From Rhodocollybia butyracea (lineage: Eukaryota > Basidiomycota > Agaricomycetes > Agaricales > Omphalotaceae): 39,178 nt of DNA. This document shows positions 8,466 through 19,838 of this stretch, piece by piece (positions within the stretch are counted from its first letter, which is position 1; every line of letters starts with the position of its first letter). Position numbers and translations under genes: made by a program. The stretch lies in contig JADNRY010000551.1 in the NCBI GenBank assembly GCA_015501585.1, forward strand, positions 1 to 39,178, written 5' to 3'. A model generated the notes under the pieces. It was not told the origin of the DNA. It searched no databases and saw only the letters and a list, made by a program, of their open reading frames with translations.

Positions 8466-9309
8466 TGTAAGGATCTAGGCGGAATCCTTCGAGCACGGGT
8501 TACGAACCTGGAAACCAAAGTGCGGATACGCTCTGTACTGCCGTTGTTCAGCCGAACTGGGAAAGTTGGTTTGAGATGTGAAAGGATGTGAGTGTAGAAC
8601 GGTTCCGAAGTGCCTATGGGATGTAAGACTCGTGTCGGGATCGTCCAAGGGACTAATGTAAGGACGGCAAGTCCGTACAGGCAATAGAATGAACTCGGCG
8701 AGTAAGCCTAAGAGTAGATGAGTTTCCGACTCGAAGGGTAGGACCCACAAAGTGCAAGCGGCTTTGATAGCGATATGAGCGGAAGCGGAAGGTCAAGCGG
8801 TAGCTGACCTGATGCGACGCAAACAGAGCGGAACCAAATAGATGATAGTAAACTGCAGAGGTTGTGAAAACAATGGAGTGACGAAACAGAGTTGAAGAAA
8901 CAGATAAAGCGAGAAACCGGAACACACAAGAGCACACGAGTCAAGGGGTTAAGCAATATTTCCAATCTACTGTACTTGACATGGTACAGAACTATTTAAA
9001 GGGTACTCGAGGACCGGAGTAGCGATAGGTAATAATCTGAGAGTAGAAAAGACAAGAATAGCCAAAAGAAGTATAAGGGATGAAAGACAACGATGAACAT
9101 AAGCGGAAGCAGCGGGATGAGCATAAAGCATATGTATGATTGTAAGAATGATGGAGAATGGATCGACGGGATCATAGAAAGTGTACAGTGAAGGAAAAGG
9201 TAAAACGGAAGCAAAGTGGAAGTGTATCGGAACCGGAAATGCGGCGGAAGCGGGTTATGTAACAGTAAGCGGGAAACGTCGGCAGTCTGTATATGCCTAG
9301 GGCATGACA
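8466..9309 (-). repeat. Solo LTR (844 bp) inserted in the LINE
   Basis: The minus strand begins TGTCATGCCCTAGG at 9309 and ends CCTTACA at 8466, so it has TG...CA ends. The flanks carry a perfect 5-bp target duplication CTACC at 8461-8465 and 9310-9314. Taking out the LTR and one CTACC joins the LINE frame exactly from PEFPLP to LVTQLDHLL. On the plus strand the LTR is purine-rich, and open frames in it are not genes. The orientation (LTR read on minus) is inferred from the TGTCATGCCC start, common in fungal gypsy LTRs. No internal retrotransposon sequence remains, which is the signature of LTR-LTR recombination. Confidence 0.9.
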
Positions 9310-9314
9310 CTACC

Positions 9315-9870
9315 GCTGGTGACTCAGTTGGACCACCTCCTGGATGCAGTGCTCCATACGATTCCACCTGAAAAGTCAGAAGAATTAGGCAAGCTTTTTG
9401 GCTTCGGGGATACTGATCCGTCCCTATCTAAAAACCATGGCTTGAGGGTATTCGCGGATGGTTCTTCACTGGGTAACGGACATCCCAATGCTGCGGCAGG
9501 TGCCGGTGTCTACTTCGGTCATGGGAACATACACAACCGTTCAGCAAGGGTGACAGGCAACCCCACAAACAACCGCGCTGAATTGTTCTCAATACTGATT
9601 ACCTTGCAGAGCACACTGCTGAATCGTGCGCTAGACATCCACACAGACTCGACATATGCTATTCATGCGATTGTTCACTACTCGGTCAAGAATGCGAAAT
9701 GCGGCTGGGTCTGTTCAAATGGTGACCTACTTCAGATCATTGCCTCCTGGATATCGGCTCGATCTGCTCCTATATTCTTTCATCATGTTAGGGCCATTCG
9801 GGCAATAAACACAATGATGCAGCCGACATGTTGGCCAAACATGGGACGTCGTTACCTCTCCCCTGCCTAT
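9315..9870 (+). pseudogene. LINE RNase H domain, located upstream of RT
   Basis: GLRVFADGSSLGNGHPNAAA holds the first catalytic Asp, NNRAELFSILITLQS the Glu, ALDIHTDSTYAIHAIV the second Asp, and after a one-base frameshift near 9795 SGNKHNDAADMLAKHG the His/Asp region. All four carboxylate positions of type I RNase H can thus be found. The enzyme would remove element RNA from the RNA-DNA hybrid. In most LINEs that have RNase H it lies after the RT; here it lies between endonuclease and RT in the same polyprotein. Because the frame crosses the solo-LTR site in phase at 9310, this order is original and not the result of the insertion. Confidence 0.9.
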
Positions 9871-12373
9871 ACTCAGATAGAGATTACTACCATGTCCCGG
9901 CACCTATTCCACATACACTTCCAACAGGATATCCCAAGGTTGCAACAGATCTCCCAGTGGACACTACTGAACCCAACAAGCGACCAAGGCAAACGTCTGT
10001 TAGCCAACACAGTCACCGGAATCGCTGGTTTAAACAACAACTACAGGATGGGATCCTACAGCGGCTAGTCGAATGTTCCTCAGACTCAGGGGCATTCTGG
10101 AGACTGTATAAACGCTTACGCTATCCAGCTCATACTCCATCTACAGTCTCCTTATCCGACCTTATGCAGTGCTTCATACCACGGATGAACCCACCCTTGG
10201 ATTTGCCACAAGATACACAGGACAGGATGCTCCAGGAATGCAGGCTTTGCGAGAAGACCAAGCAATCTGTCCCGTCGTCATTTCCTGCTCTGAATGAACG
10301 TCTCACGGTCCATGATATAGCACGCGCTAAAGCCCATCTTACCTTGTCAAAACCTTCCCGTGCTACAAGTGTAGACGGTTCCTCCTATTCGTGGATCTTG
10401 GATCTAGACAATACCATCCTATGTGACCTCTTGAATGCATGTGTTGATGCGGGCGAAGTTCCCACTGCTTGGCTAACAACTTTGATTCGTGCAGTCTGGA
10501 AGCATGGTAACCGTGACTTCGCTAAAGCATCGGAGTATCGTGCCGTGGGCCTGGAGAGCTGTATCTTGAAGTTTCTAACTTTAATCATTCACATGAAGCT
10601 ATCAGATGCTGCGGAGACTGCAGGCATTATACCGCCATCCCAAAACGGCTTCCGGGCACATCACAGAACCAACAACAATGCATTCGTTCTGCGGACTCTC
10701 ATCGAAGATACCAGATCCAATGGCGAAACTCTTTTTGTGGCATTCGTTGATATTTCAAACGCTTTTCCGTCCACTAACCAACATCGCTTGTGGAACTGCC
10801 TGTACAGATACGGCATGACGGGTCGGTACTTTGACTGGCTGAAGACTCTATATGAGAAGATGTCTTATGTCATTGTACAAGATGGCGAGCTCTCAGATAA
10901 TTTTCAAGCCTTGTGTGGTGTACTCATGGGTGATCCTGCTTCCCCAACCCTCTGGAATCTCTTTCTTTCATCCCTGCATCTCGAGCCAGACCCTGATGAT
11001 GCTTCCCTTTGTGGAGTTCCAATTTCACATCTGGAACATGCCGACAACATTGCAATTATTTCTCGTACAGCACACGGTCTTCAAAGACATTTGAAGGAAC
11101 TGGAAGCTTGGTGCGAGGAGAACTTCTTAAAGCTTGATGTGAAGAAGTCAGTGGTCATGATATTTGGTCCCTTGCCTAACCCGATTCCCGGTATTGCAAT
11201 TTATGGCACCTGTTTGCAGGTGAAGGATGTCTGGCCGTATGTAGGTGTCTGGCTCCAATCGACATCCCGGGATATTTTTGCTGCCCACTATCACAAAAAA
11301 CTGGAGCTTGCCATTAGCTCATCACGTAGTCTCTTTGGTTGTGAACGCTTAGTTGGAAGACGACGGATTCCTCCTCACATGGCCCGCATTTTGTATCTTG
11401 CCCTTGTAGACTGTCATTTAACTCATGGCTGTGACGTTGCCGTGGATGTCAACTCATCTTCATTCCAACCCTTATACAAATTACAACTCCGCCTCCTTCG
11501 TCGCATTCTTGGCCTCCCTCATAATTCTCCAATCACTCCTCTTTTTACAGAACTCGATCTTATTCCTCTTCGGACACGCCGCCTGGAACTGTGCCTCAAC
11601 TACCTCACTTACGCAGTCTCCTTGCCAGATTCAGATCTGGTTTCCCTCGCGTTACAAGCTAACGATAATTTACGCTCAAGGGGCTGCCCATGTTGGTTGA
11701 TGGACATCGATTGGGCGATATCCAATCTGCCCGGTTCCCAAGATCATCTCCCTGCTCTTGCACATCTCACTTCGTCCTCGATGAAATTTGTTTTCACCTA
11801 TGTTAGAGAATTAACTTTCCACCAACTCAACAGTGACCTCGACTGCTTGCACAGACTACGGTTCTTGAGAGCACGTCTTGAGCCCCAAGAAAATGGCCCC
11901 CCCGTGGCTAGGTCTATTCATCTGCGCCACTACCTTCGACTTGTTACTGACTTTCGCCATCGACACTCTCTTACCCGCCTTTTGTGCGGCTCATTAGCTC
12001 CTGGCATGTTTCGCGCTACACCGGTAAATGTACACTTCGTGACGGCCAGGTTGACTCAGACTATACCTGTCGTCGATGCGGCGCACCGTTCGAAACTCCT
12101 GAACATGTTTTATTACAATGTTTGGGCATTCCTGAGCTTTTGCCAATTCGTACTCACTTTCGAGCGTCACTCGTGGCTTCTATCCCTGACCTTAATCCGC
12201 AACTTTTGCTTACCGACGGCGATGCATTACGCTTGCTTAAGCGTACGATATTCTCGTGGACAGAGGTTAGAACCACCGCCAAGTTTATTCACAATGCTAT
12301 TCAACTCTGGTGTTTATCATTAACTAATACTCGCATTGCTTATGGCTCGGAGGATGAAGAGGATGAGATGTAG
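9870..12373 (+). pseudogene. LINE reverse transcriptase and C-terminal knuckle
   Basis: RT motifs in order: LTLSKPSRATSVDG (about 10340), PSQNGFRAHHRTNNNAFVLR (about 10640), LFVAFVDISNAFPS with the first catalytic Asp (about 10740), VLMGDPASPTLWNLFLS (about 10925), and LEHADNIAIIS (about 11040), where FADD would be expected. The second Asp of that box is Asn, which should abolish polymerisation. WCEENFLKLDVKKS follows, and then a long thumb/linker region. After a frame change near 12020 there is CTLRDGQVDSDYTCRRC...EHVLLQC, a zinc-knuckle-like C-terminus, and a stop at 12373. The RT would copy element RNA at the nicked target. Confidence 0.9.
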
Positions 12374-12834
12374 TGGGGAGTTTGGGGAGATCCATACTAT
12401 TGGTACGTTTGCTTTTTGTTTCACATGAAGCCCTGGAGTGCTGGTGCGCCGGTTTCGCCGCCGGTTGCGTGGGTTTTGGCAACCTGTGTGAATAGGGATA
12501 ACATGGGAAGCTGCCCAGAATTTCGCAAGAGCCACTAAGGCCACAGTGCGGTTACGCCTGCATGGGGTTCTGGTTTTACCCTAGCTCTCTCCCTCTTTTT
12601 TGTCAGGGTGAAATGTGCTCCATTAAGCTGTAGATAGGTAATTGTAACAGCTAGCCTTGTACGTATGTACCTGGCCTTGCTAACATCCCTGCGTCGGCCT
12701 CGCAGTCTACCTTCTCCACGAGAGTCGAGCTCGCTGCCCGTGCTGGCGTAGGGACCGGCTAGTTCCCTTTGGGGACCGCTTTCAGCTGAGGCTGAATGGG
12801 CCGTGTAATCAATATCCAATATCCAATATCCTAA
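12374..12834 (+). other. LINE 3' region with AATATCC tail
   Basis: No ORF of note. The stretch ends with three tandem copies of CAATATC (about 12808-12831). Short tandem tails at the 3' end are typical of several non-LTR clades and mark the probable end of the element. Sequence after it has no similarity I can see to the LINE. The 5' end being unclear, no target duplication could be assigned. Confidence 0.65.
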
Positions 12835-13385
12835 TTTCGAATGCGCCAGAAAGGTTTCGCGAGAACAATGATATCATAAGCTGATTTTCTCGAGGAACAT
12901 CGAAGATTCAAGATTCGAACTATTTATTGACTATTTACGGCTTTGCTATTTCTCCGAGCTTCAAATAACTTTACACAGGCCCTTCATATCTATATGGCTA
13001 TTACAAGAACCAATTGAAGCTACCATATTTTACAGTCGCTGGTCCATTTCAGAACCCATAAGGACCATGGGAACAATGGAGAACCGTGATGGGTTGTATA
13101 ACGAGAAGTTTGTATAATCACACGATACTCGAGCCTTGTTGTTCCATTATAGATGCTATATCATTCGAAATTCGATCTTCCGCACATTCCAGCACATTCC
13201 ATGCATGCGGTTTGCGTGACTGGTGAAAATCACTTTTAGTCTCATGACCAAGTTACACCATTCCCCAAGCTCAGCTCTCCACCCACGAATACACGACCAC
13301 ATGCTAACTGACCTGATGACTCTAAGCGACTGGATTCGGCTATCTGACGTCGAAGGAAGATGTCTTGAGCGCTTGGGCACTGGCA
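12835..13385. promoter_or_regulatory. Upstream region of glycosidase copy A
   Basis: No gene is seen. This 550-bp stretch should hold the promoter of the glycosidase gene that starts at 13386. A GCACATTCCA motif is repeated directly at about 13180-13205. No clear TATA box close to the start was found. Confidence 0.4.
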
Positions 13386-15796
13386 ATGGTATTCGTATCT
13401 TTCGTTGTTGTCCTTCTTATTGCAGTCTCAGTGGCAGCGGTGGCTCCTGCTGGCCCTGGGATGCTTTTAACCTTGCTTCGTCCACAAGAGGCGTTACTCC
13501 AAAATCAGTACGTTTAACTGTAGGTCAAGTAACAGGAGCGGAGAATCTTATAGGGAATACAATGTCGACCAAAGGTGCTACTATCGCGGGAAATGGCTCG
13601 TATGTTGTTTTAGATTTTGGACAAGAAGTGAGTACTTTTGAATTGCAACAGCTTAAACTAACTTCATTCGAAAGGTAGGAGGAAGACTATCCATTCAGAT
13701 CGACTCTGCTACATCTTCTTCTGCCTTGTCCCTTTCTTTCACGGAATCTCCGCTTTTCATATCTCCTACGACTTCCGATGATTCCTGTGTGGCCTCTTTT
13801 CTCGAAGACTCTGATGGCGTGCTTTCCCTCCCTCCTTTGACGTCTAATGAAACTTACACTCAAACTGTCGGAGATCAACGGGGTGGATTCCGCTTCCTAA
13901 CCATTGTGTCCAATGGCGAAGAGCCTGTCACAATTTCCAATATTGTATTGAACATAACATTTATGCCACAGTTGGAGGATTTGAGAGCTTACACCGGATA
14001 CTTCTTCGCCACCGATACCACTGGATTTCATGACCCAGAATTTTTGACCAAACTGTGGTACAGCGGAGCGTATACGGTGCAGATGAATACGATAGACTCG
14101 CATCAAGCTAGGCAGCAGCCGTGCCCTGTGGGAGGAGGTATGATGTAACGATGGATCTCCTCATTGATTGAATTTCTCACAGGTTGGGCGAACAATGCGA
14201 CTGGTGGTCCGGTCGAAGGTACTATCCTTGTTGATGCCGCAAAGCGGGACAGGTAATGCTCTACATACGAGAAGCGATATGCTCAATCTTCCGCAGGAAC
14301 ATCTGGCCCGGCGATATGGGCATATCCACCCACACCGAGCTAGTCTCCACATTCGACCTCCAATCCTCACAAAACTCTTTGTTGGTCATGTTTTCAACTC
14401 AAGACCCTACGACTGGAGCTTTGCAATACTCTGGCCCTCCGATCAATGCTGTAGGCAGTGACACCTACATCTGTTGGTCCTTAATCGGCACACATAACGT
14501 TTATCTCTATACCGGAGATCTGAACTTCGTAGAACAAGTTTGGGCCAATTATACGTTTGCGCTGTCTTTCCTACAAAGCCAAGTCGATGAGACTGGGTTG
14601 ATGAACGTGCCGGTCTCCTTTTCCAATGATTGGGGTAGAGTCGACGGACAGGGTCATAACTCGGCAGCGAATGCACTGTTGTACCAGGTACGATTGATAC
14701 TTAACGTGGGCGCACATAAACATTCAAATATCTTCGTCTTAGACTTTGATTACGGCCTCGGAGCTGGCCACGACACTAGGGCATACCAGCCTTGCTGCTG
14801 AGTATGTTACCAACGCCTCTTCCATTAAGGAAGCGTACAATAAACTGCTCTGGAATGAGACAGCGGGTATGTTCATGGACAACGATATGGTATGTGGTTT
14901 TGGTGTCAACTAGCAATGCCGTTTTGAATACTTACGTTTAATACAGACAACGTTAATCCCCCAGGACGGCAATTCCTTGGCGGTACTGTTCAATCTTACA
15001 AATAATGGCAGTCAGATTCAATCGATTAGTGAGGGATTGACACAGTTTTGGACAGATATTGGACCACTCAGTCCAGAGGCGAGTTTCCAAGATTCTGACC
15101 TCGGATTTGAGATTAATTTGAGCTGATAGCTGAACGATACGATTATCCCATTTGTTGGCGGATTCGAAGTGAGTTGTCAAGATATATGAATTCTTTGGGA
15201 AGGTTATTCAATATCTATAGCTTCAAGCACATTTCATCGCTGGTCAAGGGAAACGCGCACTCGACTTGCTCCACCGAGAGTGGGGCTATATGCTGTATAC
15301 GAATATCTCGGTGCAATCTACGATGCTTGAAGGTTTTACGGCAAACGGATCTCTAGGGCTAGTGCGAACCTGCAAGACTTCGAAAATATTCTAACTCTGT
15401 TCTTAGGTATCGTTCGGCCGCAGGAGCGGACTTTGACCACTCATTCACCAGCAATGCGCATGGATGGGCGACCGGACCTACATTTTCTTTGATCTTTTAT
15501 CTAGTGGGCTTAATGGTGACCTCATCTCAGGGAGCCACTTGGTCCGTAGCGCCAGTGTTGAGCGGTTTGACTGCTGCTCAGGGAGGCTTTGAAACAAACT
15601 TGGGATGGTTTGGAGCAAACTGGACATTCACTGACAAACTACTTTTAGATTGGTGATTGATACTCCAAGTGGAACTAATGGGATGGTAACTCTTCCTGGT
15701 GCAGGTGATGTATCCATAGATGGCTCTGCAACAGATATGAATGGAACAGAGCTGAGCCTTCCTGGTGGTTCGCATATTATCATCTTACGGATATAA
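13386..15796 (+). pseudogene. Six-hairpin glycosidase (GH78-type) copy A, two frameshifts
   Basis: Exons by comparison with copy B: 13386-13627, 13675-14137, 14183-14252, 14297-14687, 14743-14889, 14947-15078, 15130-15168, 15221-15357, 15407-15796. The start gives a signal peptide, MVFVSFVVVLLIAVSVAAVA. Domain hallmarks are WANNATGGPVEG, VDGAKRDR+NIWPGDMGI, DWGRVDGQGHN and HGWATGP, as in bacterial-type alpha-L-rhamnosidase six-hairpin proteins, followed by a beta-rich C-terminal domain. Two single-base losses against copy B break it. One is at about 13458 (GGCCC-TGGG), right after the signal peptide; the other is at about 15640 (GACAA-ACTAC), giving TGA in the C-terminal domain. Secreted and probably acting on plant or microbial glycans; the exact substrate is unknown. 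Confidence 0.85.
14521..14909 (+). repeat. 389-bp perfectly identical tract, copy A partner of 18473-18861
   Basis: Positions 14521-14909 and 18473-18861 match base for base with a constant offset of 3952, across the end of exon 4, intron 4, exon 5 and the start of intron 5. Immediately outside (14520/18472 and 14910/18862) differences resume at a few percent in exons and more in introns. Confidence 0.95.
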
Positions 15797-17300
15797 ATTC
15801 GAGTGAATGGTATTGTACATCATGGTGTGTGGCATTCAATATTCAATTTTGGCCATCTGGAGACTGTTTTTAGTTGATTAAAATTTTCTCTGGACTCACG
15901 ACCCCTATGATTATAAACTGTAATGTTTTCTAGTCTCCATGTCCAGCGAAGTGCAAAGAAGGTTGACGGTTCCCAGCTAAATTTAACTGGCTTATCCAAG
16001 ATATACCAAAATGCCCACACTACTTTTGGGTTAACTCTCACCGAGTGAAGTTGTACCGATTATACTTTCGCAGTCTTTGCTACTCGAAAACCGACTTAAC
16101 TCGGTAGAATAATTTGATCAGAAGGACGTGTCAGTGTTAAACCAACCTGACGGTGCAGGATCCATTTGAGCGAATGGTGGAGCTAGAGGCTCTAGAGCAG
16201 CACCCCGGTAAATCGCTCGGTACCGGTGTGCCAGTCTCTAGCGGTGTAGACCATGCGGGATAGAGAACACGAGGTTTACTATTGACTTCTCAACCCCTGG
16301 TAAACCATTGATTTCTCAACTTGAACCGCAAGGACTAGTAACAAACTGTATACCTTATTCAGGTTCTAATTTAAGCATATACTAAGTGTCGAACTCATCT
16401 CGTTGATCGATAATAGTGGGCTTTGACCTGTTAAACTTAGCCACCTTGGCGCCGCCACTCACTCTTGCGACTTGTAACTGATACTCCCGCTCTCACTGCA
16501 ATTTGAAGGCGTCGTGATCTACCAACCGTATCAATTGGATCCGCACATGATAATCGCAATGGTTGTGGTAATTTTTGACCAAGTATACTTTGCTATCTTG
16601 ACTTTTGTATCGGCGGCGCCAGACTCAACTTTGGTGTACACTTGTATATTGTGGTCATCATTTCCAAGCAAACTTTCATGTACGTAGTCCTGGGAAAGCG
16701 GAAGGAGCAGGAACTTTTCAAGAACGCCAGCGGCAATAACGATGTGGCGAAGTTCAAGTTAGCTCAGGAGATTACCGGTGAGTGAAACCTCTGTATGTCG
16801 ATCACTTGAAAAACATATTCATAGTCCCGTCCAGGTGTTCTTTTCGGGACCACGAGTGCCAAGTTCATGTAGTCTCGCAAGCCAGAATTCACGAGAGTGA
16901 AGAAAAAAGTAACGTTCATGCACGTTCCTTTGAAGCCACGACTGGTCGGAATAACATTCTTCCTACCTCGAAATACGCCAAATGTGACATGCACTGAACA
17001 GGGAAGATTATTTGAAGGTGGAAAATGAATAAGTCTGTGGTTTCTATTTTGTTCGTTGTACGTCACTGAAACATGTGAAACCCTGTACAGTGGGATTGTG
17101 AGTACCACGGCTGGAAAGTTCATCTTCGAAGTTCGAATCATACGCAGGGCTGTGTCACTAATCATATTACCATCCGTCTCATGACGAAGTCGCAACTGCC
17201 GGCACATCCGTCAAGTTCAGCTGGCCACACTTGAGCTCATGGTGGATAGCACCTGCTGATTGACCTGATAGACTGACTCCACACTACATAAAAGACGTCG
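15797..17300. other. Intergenic region between the two glycosidase copies
   Basis: No coding feature could be supported. Around 16070-16260 there are some local inverted repeats (ACCGA...TCGGT near 16090; CTAGAG/CTCTAG near 16188). At about 16273-16323 there is a near-direct repeat of TTTACTATTGACTTCTCAAC-like sequence. The last 100 bp should be the promoter of copy B; ACATAAAAG at about 17286 may be its TATA element. Confidence 0.4.
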
Positions 17301-17325
17301 ATTGAGCATGTCCTGGACACTCATC

Positions 17326-19755
17326 ATGGCACCAATATCCTTCATTGCCCTGCTTTTCGCAGTCTCAGTAACGGCGTTGGCCCCCGCTGGCCCATGGGAT
17401 GCTTTTAATTTTGCTCCATCCACAAGAAGCGTTGCTCCAAAATCAGTTCGTTCAACTGTAGGTCAAGTAACAGGAGCGGAGAATCTTATAGGAAATACAA
17501 GGCCTACCAAAGGCGCTACAATCGCAGGAAACGGTTCGCATGTTGTTTTAGACTTTGGCCAAGAAGTAAGTATAGCCTTGAATCAGAATGAATTTGACTA
17601 ACTTTCCTCGAAAGGTAGGGGGAAGACTATCCTTTCAGGTTAACTCTGCTACATCTTCTTCTGCCGTGTCCCTCTCTTTCACGGAATCTCCATTGTTCAT
17701 ATCTCCTACAACATCAGATGATTCATGTTTTACCTCTTTTCTCGAAGATTCAGATGGGGTGCTTTCTCTTCCTCCTCTTACGTCTAATGAAACATTCACT
17801 CAAACTGTCGGAGATCAACGGGGTGGATTCCGCTTCCTAACCATTGTGTCCAATGGCGAGGAGCCTGTTACAATCTCAAATGTCGCATTGAACGTGACGT
17901 TTATGCCACAATTGGAGGATTTAAGTGCTTACACCGGATACTTCTTCGCCACAGATACCACTGGATTTCATGACCCAGAATTTTTGACCAAACTGTGGTA
18001 CGGCGGAGCGTATACGGTGCAGATGAATACGATAGACTCGCATCAAGCTAGGCAGCAGCCGTGCCCCGTAGGAGGAGGTATGATTGAATGATGCTCGGTA
18101 GATCTCACCCTCACCGATTGAAATTCTCAAAGGTTGGCGAATAACGCAACTGGTGGTCCAGTTGAAGGTACCATTCTCGTTGACGGCGCAAAGCGAGACA
18201 GGTAATTTCTGACCTTCACAGAGGCGATAAGCTCAAATTTTAATCAAGGAATATCTGGCCCGGCGATATGGGTATATCCACTCACACTGAACTAGTCTCC
18301 ACCTTCGACCTCCAATCCTCACAAAACTCTTTGTTGGTCATGTTTTCGACGCAAAACCCCACAACCGGAGCTTTGCAATACTCTGGTCCTCCGATCAATG
18401 CTATGGGTAGCGACACCTACATTTGTTGGTCCTTAATCGGCACACACAGTGTTTACCTCTACACTGGAGATTTGAACTTCGTAGAACAAGTTTGGGCCAA
18501 TTATACGTTTGCGCTGTCTTTCCTACAAAGCCAAGTCGATGAGACTGGGTTGATGAACGTGCCGGTCTCCTTTTCCAATGATTGGGGTAGAGTCGACGGA
18601 CAGGGTCATAACTCGGCAGCGAATGCACTGTTGTACCAGGTACGATTGATACTTAACGTGGGCGCACATAAACATTCAAATATCTTCGTCTTAGACTTTG
18701 ATTACGGCCTCGGAGCTGGCCACGACACTAGGGCATACCAGCCTTGCTGCTGAGTATGTTACCAACGCCTCTTCCATTAAGGAAGCGTACAATAAACTGC
18801 TCTGGAATGAGACAGCGGGTATGTTCATGGACAACGATATGGTATGTGGTTTTGGTGTCAATAAGCAATGTCCTTTTGAATACGTACATTCAATTTAGAC
18901 AACGTTAATCCCCCAAGACGGCAATTCCTTGGCGGTACTGTTCAATCTCACTAATAATAGCAGTCAAATCCAATCAATCAGTGAGGGATTGACACAGTTT
19001 TGGACAGATATTGGACCACTCAGTCCAGAGGCGAGTCTCAAAAACTTTAGCCTTGTATCTGAGTTTAATTCAATTTTTTTAGTTGAACGATACGATCATC
19101 CCATTTGTTGGCGGATTTGAAGTAAGTCGTCGAGGTATTAATTCTTTCGAAGGTTTTTCAAAATTTATAGCTCCAAGCACATTTCATCGCCGGTCAAGGG
19201 GAACGCGCACTCGACTTGCTTCACCGAGAGTGGGGCTATATGCTGTATACGAATATCTCGGTGCAATCCACGATGCTTGAAGGTTTCACAGCAAACGGAT
19301 CTCTAGGGCTAGTGCAAAGTTGTCAACAGTCTAAATTGTTCTGAATCTCTGTTTATAGATATCGTTCGGCTGCGGGATATGACTTTGACCACACATACAC
19401 TAGCCACGCGCACGGATGGGCGACTGGACCTACATTTTCTTTGACCTTCTATTTAGTGGGCTTAATGGTGACCTCACCTCAGGGAGCCACTTGGTCCGTA
19501 GCGCCAGTGTTGAGCGGTTTGACCGCTGCTCAGGGTGGCTTTGAGACAGGTCTGGGATGGTTTGGAGCAAACTGGACCTTGACTGACAACACTACTTTTA
19601 CATTGGCCATTGATACTCCGAGTGGAACTAACGGGACGGTAACTCTTCCTGGTGCAGGCGATGTTTCCATAGATGGATCTGCAAAAGATGTGAAGGGAAC
19701 AAAGCTGAGCGTTCCTGGTGGTTCGCATGTTATCGTCTTGCATATGCAAAAGTAA
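17326..19755 (+). CDS. Six-hairpin glycosidase (GH78-type) copy B, one frameshift
   Basis: Nine exons: 17326-17565, 17615-18077, 18133-18201, 18249-18639, 18695-18841, 18899-19030, 19083-19121, 19171-19307, 19359-19755. The total is 2015 nt, one short of a multiple of three. The missing base is in exon 3, where copy A has GTTGGGCG (WANN) and this copy GTTGGCG, so the product would be cut short unless this is a sequencing error. Without it the protein is about 671 aa: signal peptide (MAPISFIALLFAVSVTALA), N-terminal beta domain, (alpha/alpha)6 barrel with DGAKRDR, WPGDMGI, DWGRVDGQGHN and HGWATGPT, and a C-terminal beta domain ending HVIVLHMQK. An ATG at 17308 is an alternative start but would weaken the signal peptide. 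Introns 6 and 8 have GC donors. Confidence 0.85.
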
Positions 19756-19838
19756 ATTGGGGTCAATAGTGATATAAATAAATGCTTAGTTTCGTCAGCT
19801 GTAAAGAGGTTGAGTCTGCACAACTCACATCAAAAGTA

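Larger units (their letters stand above)
7507..12834 (+). mobile_element. LINE (non-LTR) retrotransposon, EN-RNaseH-RT order, inactive
   Basis: From left to right there are an AP-type endonuclease, an RNase H, a reverse transcriptase with the thumb/C-terminal part, a CRRC...H...C zinc knuckle, a 3' region and a short tandem tail. The open frame continues upstream of the endonuclease to about 7500, where the hAT MITE and a stop meet it, so the true 5' end is unknown and may lie before 6809. A solo LTR (8466-9309) splits endonuclease from RNase H. Frameshifts near 8150, 9795 and 12020, plus a changed RT active-site residue, make it inactive. No separate ORF1 is seen. Comparison with named fungal LINE clades would need a tree. 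Confidence 0.9.

Noticed and set aside
8466..9300. Possible 0.8-kb intron in the LINE (GTAAG after CTACCT, AG near the end)
   Set aside because: TG...CA ends and the exact CTACC duplication fit a solo LTR; introns of this size are out of line with the others here.
8475..9367. Minus-strand open frames of 91-123 codons
   Set aside because: They lie inside the solo LTR and come from its pyrimidine-rich minus strand; no domain.
16070..16260. Cluster of small palindromes as a second hairpin array
   Set aside because: Only a few stems, irregular spacing, no ORF; not comparable with 1995-3185.
16764..17207. 147-codon minus-strand ORF between the glycosidase genes
   Set aside because: No domain, no splice context, composition not like the coding exons nearby.
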